DNA from: Clostridia bacterium
Lineage (GTDB): Bacteria; Bacillota; Sulfobacillia; SLMV01
DNA length: 34,769 nt
Reading direction: 5' to 3'
NCBI GenBank assembly: GCA_007133365.1
Contig: SLMV01000001.1
Coordinates: 1-34,769, forward strand
In this document: piece by piece, positions 7,259 to 15,325 of the stretch
Position numbering within the stretch: position 1 is the first letter of the stretch
How the letters are laid out: the number at the start of each line of letters is the position of its first letter
Notes under the pieces: model-generated
Told to the model about the DNA's origin: nothing
The model's database searches: none
Seen by the model: the letters and a program-made list of their open reading frames with translations, nothing else
Made by a program: the position numbers and the translations under genes

Positions 7259-8430
7259 CCGATACGCAGCGCAAACTTCTTTGGTTTGTCGGAGTTTTCA
7301 TCGTCATCTATCTCATGCCGCTGGATCTTCCGGTTTTGCAACGCTCCATTGTTGAAGCGTTTCACATGCTTCAGGAGTATGCTCGGGAACACGTATTGTT
7401 TTGTCTGATTCCCGCGTTTTTCATCGCCGGGGCCATCGCCAATTTCATCTCGCAGCAGTCGGTGATTCGATACTTTGGTGGCCAGGCCCCCAAGTGGTTG
7501 TCGTATTCAATCGCGTCGGTATCGGGGACGGTTTTGGCGGTGTGCTCGTGTACGGTATTGCCCTTGTTTGCCGGTATTTATCGCCGGGGAGCGGGCATTG
7601 GCCCGGCGACAGCCTTCCTTTATTCCGGTCCGGCCATCAATATATTGGCAATCATTTTGACCGCCCGCGTTCTCGGGTGGCAGTTGGGTTTGGCTCGGGC
7701 CATTGGAGCGGTTGTTTTCGCGTTGGTCATTGGAATGTTGATGTCGTTTATCTGTCGGCAAGAAGAGGCTGAACGGACCGCTCAGGCCCAAGAGATGCCG
7801 ATGGATGATGAAGAGCCGCGTTCGCCCCTTCAAAATTTGGCGTATTTCGTCACCATGATTCTTATTCTGATATTTGCCACGTGGGGTGAACCCGAGCAAG
7901 TGGCGGGCATATGGCAGACCGTCTTTTCCATCAAGTGGTGGATCGTCATTGCGTTGTTGGCCCTGCTGGCGATTATGTTGAAGAATTGGTTTGATCGGGG
8001 AGAACTCCGATCGTGGGTGGGCTCGACCTGGGAGTTCGCCGAACAGATCCTCCCCCTATTGTTCGCTGGTGTGCTGATTGCTGGCTTTCTCATGGGCCGG
8101 CCGGGTGTCGATGCGGGTTTGATCCCGGCCGAATGGGTGGCCCGCTGGGTAGGCGGCAGCGGGCTCGGTGCTAACGTCATTGCATCGGTGGTCGGGGCGT
8201 TGATGTACTTTGCCACTTTGACGGAAGTCCCCATCATGCAAGGTCTCATTGGTTTGGGAATGGGACCGGGCCCGGCATTGGCCCTGCTTTTGGCGGGTCC
8301 GGCCTTGAGCCTTCCCAATATGCTGGTGATTCGCAGCGTACTCGGAACCCGAAAGACGTTGATTTTTGTCGCACTGGTGGTGGTCATGGCAACGTTGGCA
8401 GGACTCATTTATGGCAACCTGGTGATTTAA
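7255..8430 (+). CDS. Permease of the ArsP/DUF318 family
   Basis: A 391-residue membrane protein with about ten hydrophobic segments in two homologous halves. The first half contains AVCSCTVLPLFAG (Cys97 and Cys99) and GPATAFLYSGPAINILAI; the second half has FATLTEVPIMQGLIGLGMG and LLLAGPALSLPNMLVI. This is the pattern of the PF03773 permeases, which include the ArsP exporter of trivalent organoarsenicals and many members of unknown substrate. The GTG at 7255 overlaps the arsR stop and follows GGAGGG (7242-7247), so it was preferred to the open frame upstream. A thioredoxin-like protein follows. The cysteine pair and the redox partner suggest thiol-linked substrate handling, but the substrate cannot be read from the sequence. 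Confidence 0.88.
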   Translation: MTDTQRKLLWFVGVFIVIYLMPLDLPVLQRSIVEAFHMLQEYAREHVLFCLIPAFFIAGAIANFISQQSVIRYFGGQAPKWLSYSIASVSGTVLAVCSCTVLPLFAGIYRRGAGIGPATAFLYSGPAINILAIILTARVLGWQLGLARAIGAVVFALVIGMLMSFICRQEEAERTAQAQEMPMDDEEPRSPLQNLAYFVTMILILIFATWGEPEQVAGIWQTVFSIKWWIVIALLALLAIMLKNWFDRGELRSWVGSTWEFAEQILPLLFAGVLIAGFLMGRPGVDAGLIPAEWVARWVGGSGLGANVIASVVGALMYFATLTEVPIMQGLIGLGMGPGPALALLLAGPALSLPNMLVIRSVLGTRKTLIFVALVVVMATLAGLIYGNLVI

Positions 8431-8448
8431 CCATAAGGAGGGTGACAA

Positions 8449-8685
8449 ATGAAGATTGAAGTATTGGGATCCGGCTGTCCGAAATGCGCCAAGACGGAGA
8501 AAATAATCGCTCAAGTGGTGGAAAAACTCGGACTTGATGCTAAAATTGAAAAAGTAACGGATATTAATGCAATCATTGATCGCGGGGTCATGTTGACCCC
8601 CGCGGTGGCAATTGATGGCGACGTGAAAATTGAAGGCAAAGTGCCGACCCCCGAAGAGGTTCAGGGTATTTTGACGTCGGACTGA
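8449..8685 (+). CDS. Small thioredoxin-like redox-active disulfide protein
   Basis: A 78-residue protein of the TIGR00412-type small thioredoxin family. The active site is CPKC (residues 10-13, after EVLGSG), and the cis-proline region is VMLTPAVAIDG (about 50-60), the usual short thioredoxin fold. There is no signal peptide. The ATG at 8449 follows AAGGAGGGTGA. It is the third gene of the arsR-permease unit, a combination found widely in Bacillota and archaea, and it probably keeps the permease or its substrate thiols reduced. That functional link is inferred from context. Confidence 0.9.
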   Translation: MKIEVLGSGCPKCAKTEKIIAQVVEKLGLDAKIEKVTDINAIIDRGVMLTPAVAIDGDVKIEGKVPTPEEVQGILTSD

Positions 8686-8747
8686 GCGATCCGGGGGCGT
8701 AAGATCCGTTGGCAATATGGCATTTTCGCTTGCTCGCGTGATCAATC

Positions 8748-8776
8748 TTGACATTGACCCAGCGCTTTGCTACAGT
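8748..8776 (+). promoter_or_regulatory. Promoter of the mgtE leader
   Basis: TTGACA (8748-8753), 17 bases, then TACAGT (8771-8776) give a good vegetative-type promoter. It places the transcript start just upstream of the M-box leader at about 8795. Confidence 0.6.
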
Positions 8777-8794
8777 CGGTGCGGAAATAAAAGT

Positions 8795-8955
8795 GGCTCG
8801 TTAGGTGAGGCTCCCATATGAATAGAAGCTAGTGCCCATCCACGTCGAGAGACGGACTATGGGTATAAAAGGCTCGATCGGCCTAAGGTCTGCCTAATCT
8901 AGCTGATCCGGTAAGGATCTACGTCATATGGTGCTGAAGCTTTGACGAGGAGTCC
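8795..8955 (+). promoter_or_regulatory. M-box (ykoK) magnesium riboswitch
   Basis: The leader of mgtE carries the conserved M-box signature: GTTAGGTGAGGCTCC (8800-8814), AGTGCCCATCCACGTCGAGA with its GACGG return, GGCCTAAGGTCTGCC, a GGTAAGGATCTACGTCATAT block and GGTGCTGAAGCTTTGACGAG. The closing helix pairs CTCGT (8797-8801) with ACGAG (8945-8949). M-box RNAs bind several Mg2+ ions and switch off downstream Mg2+ transport genes when the metal is plentiful. The mgtE gene follows at once, which fits exactly. The last bases (GGAGTCC, 8949-8955) can also pair with GGACTCC of the terminator, giving the alternative antiterminated state. Confidence 0.93.
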
Positions 8956-8987
8956 GGTGATGGAATTGGCCTTTATGGTGAACATCG

Positions 8988-9013
8988 GGGACTCCTTTGG
9001 GGAGTCCCTTTTT
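8988..9013 (+). terminator. Riboswitch-controlled intrinsic terminator
   Basis: GGGACTCC (8988-8995) and GGAGTCCC (9001-9008) form a stem closed by a five-base loop and followed by TTTTT. Its left arm is also complementary to GGAGTCC at 8949-8955, so the terminator and an antiterminator are mutually exclusive, as expected for an M-box that acts on transcription. Confidence 0.88.
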
Positions 9014-9080
9014 GATGGAGGTGAGTGCCGAATGTTGGATGAAGGGCCCAGTTTAGGGGCCAAACCATGTCAGGAGATGG

Positions 9081-10475
9081 ATGAAGAAGAGAGAGGAGCG
9101 GATGACCATGACCCACATGATCGACGAAATTCGGACTCATCTCGATGCCCGATCCCTTGATGCCCTAAAAGCGTGGTTGCGCGATGTCAATCTCTACGAA
9201 TTGGTGGAAGCGTTTGAGGGATTAACACCGGCTGAGCGTGTGGTGGTATTTCGGCTATTGGAAAAAGACAAGGCGCTAGATGTTTTTGAATCGATGGAGC
9301 TTTGGCTTCAAGGCCAGCTCCTCGAAGGATTTGCCGAGCAGTCGGCCATCGATATGTTATCCCATCTGCCGGCCGATGATCGGGTACGGCTGTTGGACGA
9401 GTTGCCAGCCAAAGTCGCCAAGCGATTGACCGCGGCGTTACCCCGCAATGTTCGTTCCGAGACCTTTGTGTTATTGGGATATGAATCGGAGACCGTGGGG
9501 CGCATGATGAACCCCCATTTTTTCAGCCTCCGGAAAACCGAGACCGTGGCCGAAGCCTTAGAACGGGTCCGATGGAAGAGCCAGGATTTTGAAACCCCCT
9601 ATATTTTATTTGTGACCGATGATTCAAAGAAACTCGAAGGACTGATCATGTTAAACGATTTGGTCTCAGCGGAGGCTCAAACCAAATTGGCGGATGTGAT
9701 GGAACCGGAAGTGATTTCCGTCTTCACTTGGGATGATCAGGAGGATGCTGCGCGCTTGCTTCAAGAACGTGATCTCATTGCGCTCCCGGTGGTGGATGCC
9801 GAACATCGTCTGGTCGGGGTCTTGACGGTCGATGATGCGATGGACATTCTCGAGGCGGAAACCACGGAGGACTTCTTCGAGCGAGCGGGTTTGGTCCGAT
9901 TTCAGGAAACCGAAAAAACTCGCAGCCACCATCTGGTCGAAGGTCGCCTCTCCAAGATTCTAATGAGTCGTCTCCCATACCTGCTGATTACCTTGGCAGG
10001 GGGAATGCTGGCGGGGGCCGTTATTGACGGATTTGAAGCCGTTTTGGAGGCCATTGCCGTGGTGGCGATCTTCATCCCGGTTATTATGGACATGGGGGGC
10101 AATGTTGGGACGCAGTCTTCAACAATCTTCACCCGGGCGTTTGTGCTCGGACAGATCAATATGGGGCAATTTCGCCGTCACTGGTTTAAAGAAATCCGCA
10201 ACGGTGCGACCATGGGCATCGTGCTCGGACTGATCGGCGGATGGATTGCAGCACTGTGGCAGGGTTTGCCGGAACTCGGATTTGCGGTCGGGCTTTCGCT
10301 CCTTTTGACCATCACTTTGGCAACGGCACTCGGCTTTCTCATTCCCTATCTATTGGTGCGTGCGGGGTTGGACCAGGCGGCAGGGTCGGATCCAATTCTG
10401 ACAACCTTAAAGGATGTCTCGGGTTTGTTAATCTATTTTGTCTCCATCATGTTCTTTCTGGGGCACATGTTGTAA
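9081..10475 (+). CDS. mgtE: Magnesium transporter MgtE
   Basis: A 464-residue MgtE. The cytosolic N domain (about 10-130) has the superhelical repeats, including LPADDRVRLLDELPAKVAKR. Two CBS domains follow (about 135-260; MMNPHFFSLRKTETVAEAL and VMEPEVISVFTWDDQEDAAR), then a connecting helix and five membrane helices. The pore signature is DMGGNVGTQSSTIFTRAF. In this family the CBS and N domains sense cytosolic Mg2+ and close the pore, adding protein-level control to the riboswitch. Three starts are possible: 9081 (AGGAG four bases upstream), and 9102 or 9108 (GAGAGGAG upstream). The difference is at most nine residues. Identification is firm. Confidence 0.95.
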   Translation: MKKREERMTMTHMIDEIRTHLDARSLDALKAWLRDVNLYELVEAFEGLTPAERVVVFRLLEKDKALDVFESMELWLQGQLLEGFAEQSAIDMLSHLPADDRVRLLDELPAKVAKRLTAALPRNVRSETFVLLGYESETVGRMMNPHFFSLRKTETVAEALERVRWKSQDFETPYILFVTDDSKKLEGLIMLNDLVSAEAQTKLADVMEPEVISVFTWDDQEDAARLLQERDLIALPVVDAEHRLVGVLTVDDAMDILEAETTEDFFERAGLVRFQETEKTRSHHLVEGRLSKILMSRLPYLLITLAGGMLAGAVIDGFEAVLEAIAVVAIFIPVIMDMGGNVGTQSSTIFTRAFVLGQINMGQFRRHWFKEIRNGATMGIVLGLIGGWIAALWQGLPELGFAVGLSLLLTITLATALGFLIPYLLVRAGLDQAAGSDPILTTLKDVSGLLIYFVSIMFFLGHML

Positions 10476-10806
10476 ACGGCACCGTTGGAAGTGCGGGTGG
10501 GTTTCCGATTGTCGGTTATCCCGAGTTCTCGCGAATTATCCTTGGGAGTTGGCGATTCCACCGAATATCGGGGTGATCCAGGTCGGTGCTTTGACTTGAT
10601 TTCGGCCTCATCTAGCAATAATAGAATCCTCGGGCGGCGGCACTTGCCGCTTGAGGATTTATGCTGTGGAGCGCCAGGGTGCCAAACTGGCCGGGATTGA
10701 TATCTCAAAAGTTCAGCGATTAGAAAGGTGGCGCGTTTCTTCGAAAAATAGTTGGGCATAATCCCAAACGCCCCAAATCGCACCGATCAGCATCGATCCT
10801 CTAATT
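10476..10806. other. Intergenic region between convergent mgtE and PAP2 genes
   Basis: This 331-base gap holds one clear hairpin (10625-10659) and no convincing gene. Confidence 0.4.
10625..10659. terminator. Probable bidirectional terminator hairpin
   Basis: AATCCTC (10625-10631) pairs with GAGGATT (10653-10659), and an inner GCGGC pairs with GCCGC across a small loop, with a two-base internal mismatch. It lies between convergent genes. T-richness is modest on both sides (TTTAT on the plus strand, CTATTATT on the minus strand), so the strength is uncertain. Confidence 0.5.
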
Positions 10807-11760
10807 CTATTCATCCGGCAGGTGGGAGGATGTCGTCAGTTTCAAGTGGAGGAATAGGGCGGGCACCAAGAAGACGATCCAAAACGCGGTTATGGCATAG
10901 CGAAGGAAGATCAGGCTCAACAAATATTCCGGCAAGAGGAAGCGAAGTGTTAGAAACAAGAGCAAGGTGCTGCCAAGACCCAATACGGCTTTTAATATTT
11001 GCTGAGTCCACGGTCCTCGAGGATCCATATCAATGTATTTCTTTTCGATCCCATATCCCCAGGCTGCGCCCAAGAGAAAACCGGCTATCATCGGAATATC
11101 CCGTCCCGGAATCAGGAAGAAAAGGCCGATGGGAAGGATGGTGCCGATAACGAAGGGAATGATCAGAGGGTTACCGCCGACTTTCGGAACCGGCAATTGA
11201 CGCACCATCCAAAAGGCGATGAGGAGAAACAGGACGCCCAACAAAATCCCGCCGATGACATCGCGAGGGTAATGATACCCCAGCGCCATTCGAGAGATGC
11301 CCACCAGGATGATGATCAAACCGCTGGTGATCCAAGTTTTCCGATCCCCTAAATGATGGGCAAGATAACCCCAAAGCACGGTGGTGGTCAACGCATGGCC
11401 GCTGGGAAAGGCATACCCAGCAGGCAGAGTCACACTTCCTATCACCGGTCGGGGGAGGGCAAAGAGGTCCTTTAGAATATTGTTGAAAACACCGGAGACT
11501 AGGAGCATCAGCGCGCCGCCGTAAGCAAGCGGCTTGTGAACGCACCACAGTAAAATGGAGAGGAATCCTGCATAGAAGGCATCATCCCCAAGAAAGGTAG
11601 CGCCTCGGAATAGCAATGTGAGTGGGGGAAGCAGTTCTCGCCATTCGAACAGATAGTCAATAGGGTAAGGTTGTCCCAGTGCGTCCCAAAATCGATAAAG
11701 GAGCATTCCGGCTGTTACCATCAAACCAAGTTCCAGGTATGGCCGATAACGCGTTACCAC
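10807..11760 (-). CDS. PAP2-family membrane phosphatase
   Basis: A 317-residue membrane phosphatase with the three PAP2/acid-phosphatase signatures: KDLFALPRP (KxxxxxxRP), AFPSGHALT (PSGH, catalytic proton-donor His) and SRMALGYHYPRDVIGG (SRxxxxxHxxxD, nucleophilic His). About eight hydrophobic segments place the active site at the membrane surface. Members dephosphorylate lipid phosphates such as phosphatidate or undecaprenyl pyrophosphate. The length and extra C-terminal helices match the longer PAP2 proteins of Bacillota. The GTG start at 11760 was chosen because a near-perfect AAAGGAGGTGA lies eight bases before it; an ATG at 11787 would bury that site within the gene. It is monocistronic and convergent with mgtE. 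Confidence 0.9.
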   Translation of the reverse strand: MVTRYRPYLELGLMVTAGMLLYRFWDALGQPYPIDYLFEWRELLPPLTLLFRGATFLGDDAFYAGFLSILLWCVHKPLAYGGALMLLVSGVFNNILKDLFALPRPVIGSVTLPAGYAFPSGHALTTTVLWGYLAHHLGDRKTWITSGLIIILVGISRMALGYHYPRDVIGGILLGVLFLLIAFWMVRQLPVPKVGGNPLIIPFVIGTILPIGLFFLIPGRDIPMIAGFLLGAAWGYGIEKKYIDMDPRGPWTQQILKAVLGLGSTLLLFLTLRFLLPEYLLSLIFLRYAITAFWIVFLVPALFLHLKLTTSSHLPDE

Positions 11761-12098
11761 CGGGTCACCTCCTTTAGGATTGAGCAATCATTTAGCGTTT
11801 CGTCAGCAAACCGACGTCCTCCTTGCGACGAACGATCTAGGGTCTTAGACAAAGACCGACTTTAGATCACAATAGAGATGTTGCAACCTTAAATCAAGCG
11901 CCATCGATGCCTCGCGGGTCGAGGATCCCGCGTCCCAGGCTTTCGTTAATGGAATTGATGCAAACTCTAAGGTCGCGGGACGTTTCGGGCGCTGAGAGAG
12001 GGGGATTTCGGGCGAGGCATGACGAAATCTCTAGTTATAAAGTGATGCGATAGACTCAAGGTTAAAAGAGTCTCCGGATTGATCAGGGAGGGATTCAT
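11761..12098. other. Divergent intergenic region with several inverted repeats
   Basis: The gap between the PAP2 and aldehyde oxidoreductase genes contains a nested hairpin at 11834-11868 (GATCTA and GGTCTT pairing with AAGACC and TAGATC), and a GC-rich hairpin at 11909-11940 (CGCGGG with CCCGCG). A second CGCGGG at 11974-11979 could compete for the same CCCGCG. No gene was found. A TATAAA at 12036-12041 could be a -10 element of the downstream gene, but no matching -35 was seen. Confidence 0.4.
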
Positions 12099-13871
12099 TT
12101 GTACGGTTTTCATGGCAACGTGTTGCATATCGATTTGGCCCATCAAACCACCTCGATTGAAGCAATTCCGGATGATATTTTGAAATCCTATTTGGGGGGC
12201 AAGGGGCTTGGTACCTACCTATTGTTAAAACATCTGCCGGCGGGTGTGGACCCGCTATCCGGAGCGAATTGCCTCGTCTTTGCCACCGGACCCGCTACCG
12301 ATACGGTGGTGCCGGCGGCCAGCCGCTTTGGTGTCTACGCTAAGTCACCTCTGACCGGATTTTTGGGTGAATCCTATTCGGGCGGTCACGTCCCGCCGGT
12401 AATGAAACGAACCGGCTATGATGCCTTTGTTATCAAGGGGGTGGCCGAAGCCCCGGTTTTTCTTCACATCTCGGATCGAGGCGTTTCCTTCGAGGCGGCG
12501 GATGACCTTTGGGGACAGCCGACCGATGTGGCAGAACGCGCCCTATTGGATCGTGTCGATGACCCTAAAGCCCAAGCCCTGGTGATCGGACCTGCCGGTG
12601 AAAATCAAGTCCGCTTTGCGTGTATTAAAAACAACCAATGGCGTTCCGCCGGACGGAGCGGCTTGGGTGCCGTGATGGGGGCCAAGCGTCTGAAGGGATT
12701 GGTGTTTAGTGGAAAACAGCGTGCCGCTTTGGCGGATCCCGATGCGCTGGATGCTTATACCAAATCTTTGATTGCTGAATACCGTGATCATGAGCGAACT
12801 CGGCGCATGAAGAAGTATGGGACACCGTATATGACAAAGGTGACCAATCGCGAACACGCCTTTCCCACCCGTTACTGGTCGGCGGGGCGTTTAGAGGGTT
12901 GGGAAGGGCTGAGCGCCGAGCGAATGCACGAAGTGATGGACGTACGGCCAAACGCCTGCTACCGATGTTTCATGGCATGCGGGAAGATGAGCCGGGTAAC
13001 GAAAGGCCGACACAAGGGATTGACCCTAGAAGGACCCGAATATGAGACGATTTTTGCCCTAGGGGGAATTTGTGGGATCAACGAAATCGAGGAGGTTGCT
13101 TATCTCAATGACCTTTGCGACAAACTCGGGATTGACACCATCAGTGCGGGGAACCTGGCCGCGTTCGGAATCGAAGCGGGGAAACGAGGCGTTCTCCATG
13201 AACAAGCGCAATATGGTGATGCGGATGCGATTGCAAGGGTCTTTCAAGCGATCGCCCATCGCAAAGGGGAAGGGGATTTGCTGGCGCAAGGTGTTCGGGA
13301 GGCAGCCCGTGCCGTGGGACTTGAAGACATCGCCGTTCACGTCAAAGGCATGGATCCGGCCGGGTACGATCCGCGCCGGCTTCGTGGGATGAGCCTGGGA
13401 TATGCGGTGTCGTCCCGTGGCGCCTGTCACCTTCGATCGAGCTATTACATGGAAGAATTATCAGGCATGGCGCCGGAAGATACTTCCTCTCGTACGGCAC
13501 GGTTTGTCATGTTCGAAAGTCGTAATGCTCTTGAGGACAGTTTAGTTCTTTGTCGGTTCTATCAGCAGTTTATTGGGTGGAGCGGCATGAAAACGATCAT
13601 TGAAGCGACGACCGGAATGGCTTGCAGCCACGATGATCTTCAGAGCATGGGACGACGGTTGACCACATTGGCCAAGCACTTCAATCTTCGTGAAGGATGG
13701 ACCCGATCCGATGATAACCTGCCGCGACGCATTTTCGAAGAGCCCATCGGGCCAAACGAGGAATTTCGGATCACCCGTGACGAGTTTGAGGCGATGTTAG
13801 CGGAGTATTATCGCTTACATGGTTGGAATTTAGAAGGGATTCCCCCGGAACACGCCCAACCCCTAACCTAA
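12099..13871 (+). CDS. Aldehyde ferredoxin oxidoreductase (tungsten/molybdenum-pterin enzyme)
   Basis: A 590-residue AOR-family protein. Domain 1 begins MYGFHGNVLHIDL and contains YLGGKGLGTYLL and FATGPATDTVVP. The pterin-binding region SGLGAVMGAKRLKG (about 187-200) follows. The [4Fe-4S] ligands are Cys287, Cys290 and Cys294 (CYRCFMAC) and Cys485 (SLVLCRFY). GGICGINEIEEVAYLNDLCD is a family hallmark. Length is in the normal 580-620 range. AOR enzymes oxidise aldehydes or, in relatives, reduce acids or aromatic compounds, using ferredoxin. No partner ferredoxin, MoaD or cofactor gene is next to it. The TTG start at 12099 follows GGGAGGG (12086-12092) six bases upstream. The substrate and whether W or Mo is used are not decided by sequence. 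Confidence 0.93.
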   Translation: MYGFHGNVLHIDLAHQTTSIEAIPDDILKSYLGGKGLGTYLLLKHLPAGVDPLSGANCLVFATGPATDTVVPAASRFGVYAKSPLTGFLGESYSGGHVPPVMKRTGYDAFVIKGVAEAPVFLHISDRGVSFEAADDLWGQPTDVAERALLDRVDDPKAQALVIGPAGENQVRFACIKNNQWRSAGRSGLGAVMGAKRLKGLVFSGKQRAALADPDALDAYTKSLIAEYRDHERTRRMKKYGTPYMTKVTNREHAFPTRYWSAGRLEGWEGLSAERMHEVMDVRPNACYRCFMACGKMSRVTKGRHKGLTLEGPEYETIFALGGICGINEIEEVAYLNDLCDKLGIDTISAGNLAAFGIEAGKRGVLHEQAQYGDADAIARVFQAIAHRKGEGDLLAQGVREAARAVGLEDIAVHVKGMDPAGYDPRRLRGMSLGYAVSSRGACHLRSSYYMEELSGMAPEDTSSRTARFVMFESRNALEDSLVLCRFYQQFIGWSGMKTIIEATTGMACSHDDLQSMGRRLTTLAKHFNLREGWTRSDDNLPRRIFEEPIGPNEEFRITRDEFEAMLAEYYRLHGWNLEGIPPEHAQPLT

Positions 13872-13904
13872 TGGGGATTCCTTATAAGCGAGAGGCCAAA
13901 ATAA

Positions 13905-13930
13905 AAGCGGCGGGGCATTCCCCGCCGCTT
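13905..13930. terminator. Bidirectional intrinsic terminator
   Basis: AAGCGGCGGGG and CCCCGCCGCTT form an 11-bp perfect stem around a CATT loop between the convergent AOR and NCS2 genes. TTCTATTT follows on the plus strand and TTTTATTTT on the minus strand, so it should stop transcription from both sides. Confidence 0.9.
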
Positions 13931-13951
13931 CTATTTCGATTGCTATTGGCC

Positions 13952-15244
13952 TCAACCGGGATAGAAGAAGTGAATGAGGGAGATCAGGGCGAGAATCCAG
14001 ACCAACCAATGCACTTCTTTTCGGCGCCCGGCCACCAGTTTTACGATCGGATAGGCGATGAAGCCAAACGCGATGCCGTCCGCAATACTGTAGGCGAGCG
14101 GCATAAAAATGATCGTCAGGAAAGCCGGGAATGCTTCGGTGAAATCCTCAAAGTTGATGCCGGCGACGCCGCCCACCATTAGCACGCCCACAATGATGAG
14201 GGCCGGGGCGGTTGCTTCGCCCGGGATCAGGTAGGACATTGGGGCCAAAAATAAGAAAGCGAGGAAGAGAAGGCCGGTGACGATGGAGGTTAGTCCGGTG
14301 CGACCACCTTCCGAGATTCCGGCCGTGCTTTCGACATAGGTTGTCACCGTGCTGGTGCCCAAAAGCGCGCCACCTACCGTTCCAATGGCATCGGCCAGCA
14401 TCGCCCGATTGACTTTGGGCAAGCGACCTTTCTTATCGAGGTAACCCGCTCGCTCCCCCGTCCCTAATAACGTTCCCATCGTATCGAAAACGTCGACGAA
14501 GATGAACGAAAAGATGATGAAGAATGGAATGGTGGTGATGGCGCCGAGATCAAGCTGAAGGGCGATCGGAGCCAAACTTTCCGGCATTCCAAAGATATCG
14601 CCCAAACCGGTGGGAAACGGCTGGATGCCCATGAAGAAGCTTAAGACCGTGGTCAAAAGGATTCCCAGCAGAATAGCACCGCGTACCTTTCTCGCCATCA
14701 GTGCCGCAATAATTAAAAGGCCGATCAAGGAGAGAAGGGGACCGCTGTCGGTGAGGTTTCCGAGGGTGACTTGGGTGGCCTCATAGGCGACGATGACGCC
14801 CGCGTTTTGGAGTCCGATGAACGCGATGAAAAGGCCAATTCCGGCGGCCACCGCCTTCTTTAATGTGGTGGGAACGGCAGCGTCTATGTACTGAATGGCA
14901 CCCGTCAGGGCTAAAATGGCAAAGACAATTCCGGAAGCAAAGACGGCTCCCAAAGCCGATTCCCACCCGTACTGGGCGGCAACGGTGAAGGCAAAAAACG
15001 CGTTTAGGCCCATTCCGCTGGCCATGGCAAAGGGATAATTGGTTAAAAGGGCCATTAGGATGCTGCTGAATCCAGCGGTTAGAATCGTGGCCGTCATGAC
15101 AGCGCCCTGATCCATTCCGGCGGCACTCAGAATATCTGGGTTGACAAAAATGATATACGCCATCGTCATGAAAGTGGTGACCCCGGCGATAATCTCCGTG
15201 CGCAAGGTCGTGTTGTTTTGTTTCAACTTAAAAAACTCCAACAT
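13952..15244 (-). CDS. NCS2-family purine permease (guanine/hypoxanthine type)
   Basis: A 430-residue transporter of the AzgA-like NCS2 branch. It starts FFKLKQNNTTLRTEIIAGVTTFMTMAYIIF and shows the conserved ASGMGLNAFFAF (about 70-81), FIDVFDT-like FVDVFDTMGTLLG, TSTVTTYVESTAGISEGGRTGL and the late DGIAFGFIAYP motifs, with about 12 to 14 membrane segments. PbuG/PbuO-type relatives import guanine and hypoxanthine. The ATG at 15244 has GGAGG 15 bases upstream in the spacer CTAAGGAGGCATTAGTCGAG, so translation signals are acceptable but widely spaced. No purine-riboswitch core was seen upstream; instead two perfect palindromes lie in the leader. Exact substrate preference is inferred from family only. 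Confidence 0.9.
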   Translation of the reverse strand: MLEFFKLKQNNTTLRTEIIAGVTTFMTMAYIIFVNPDILSAAGMDQGAVMTATILTAGFSSILMALLTNYPFAMASGMGLNAFFAFTVAAQYGWESALGAVFASGIVFAILALTGAIQYIDAAVPTTLKKAVAAGIGLFIAFIGLQNAGVIVAYEATQVTLGNLTDSGPLLSLIGLLIIAALMARKVRGAILLGILLTTVLSFFMGIQPFPTGLGDIFGMPESLAPIALQLDLGAITTIPFFIIFSFIFVDVFDTMGTLLGTGERAGYLDKKGRLPKVNRAMLADAIGTVGGALLGTSTVTTYVESTAGISEGGRTGLTSIVTGLLFLAFLFLAPMSYLIPGEATAPALIIVGVLMVGGVAGINFEDFTEAFPAFLTIIFMPLAYSIADGIAFGFIAYPIVKLVAGRRKEVHWLVWILALISLIHFFYPG

Positions 15245-15267
15245 CTCGACTAATGCCTCCTTAGCTA

Positions 15268-15280
15268 GTGGTTAAACCAC
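15268..15280. promoter_or_regulatory. Perfect palindrome GTGGTT-A-AACCAC
   Basis: A 6-1-6 perfect inverted repeat lies 23 bases before the NCS2 permease start, just upstream of its ribosome site. It could be a repressor site or a small hairpin that blocks translation. The binding protein is unknown. Confidence 0.45.
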
Positions 15281-15308
15281 GTTGGGATAAAAAATGAATC
15301 ATTACAAA

Positions 15309-15325
15309 GGAGATTTGAAATCTCC
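15309..15325. promoter_or_regulatory. Perfect palindrome GGAGATTT-G-AAATCTCC
   Basis: An 8-1-8 perfect inverted repeat lies about 65 bases before the NCS2 permease start. Its size and symmetry fit a dimeric repressor operator. It does not resemble a terminator because no T tract follows. Confidence 0.45.
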
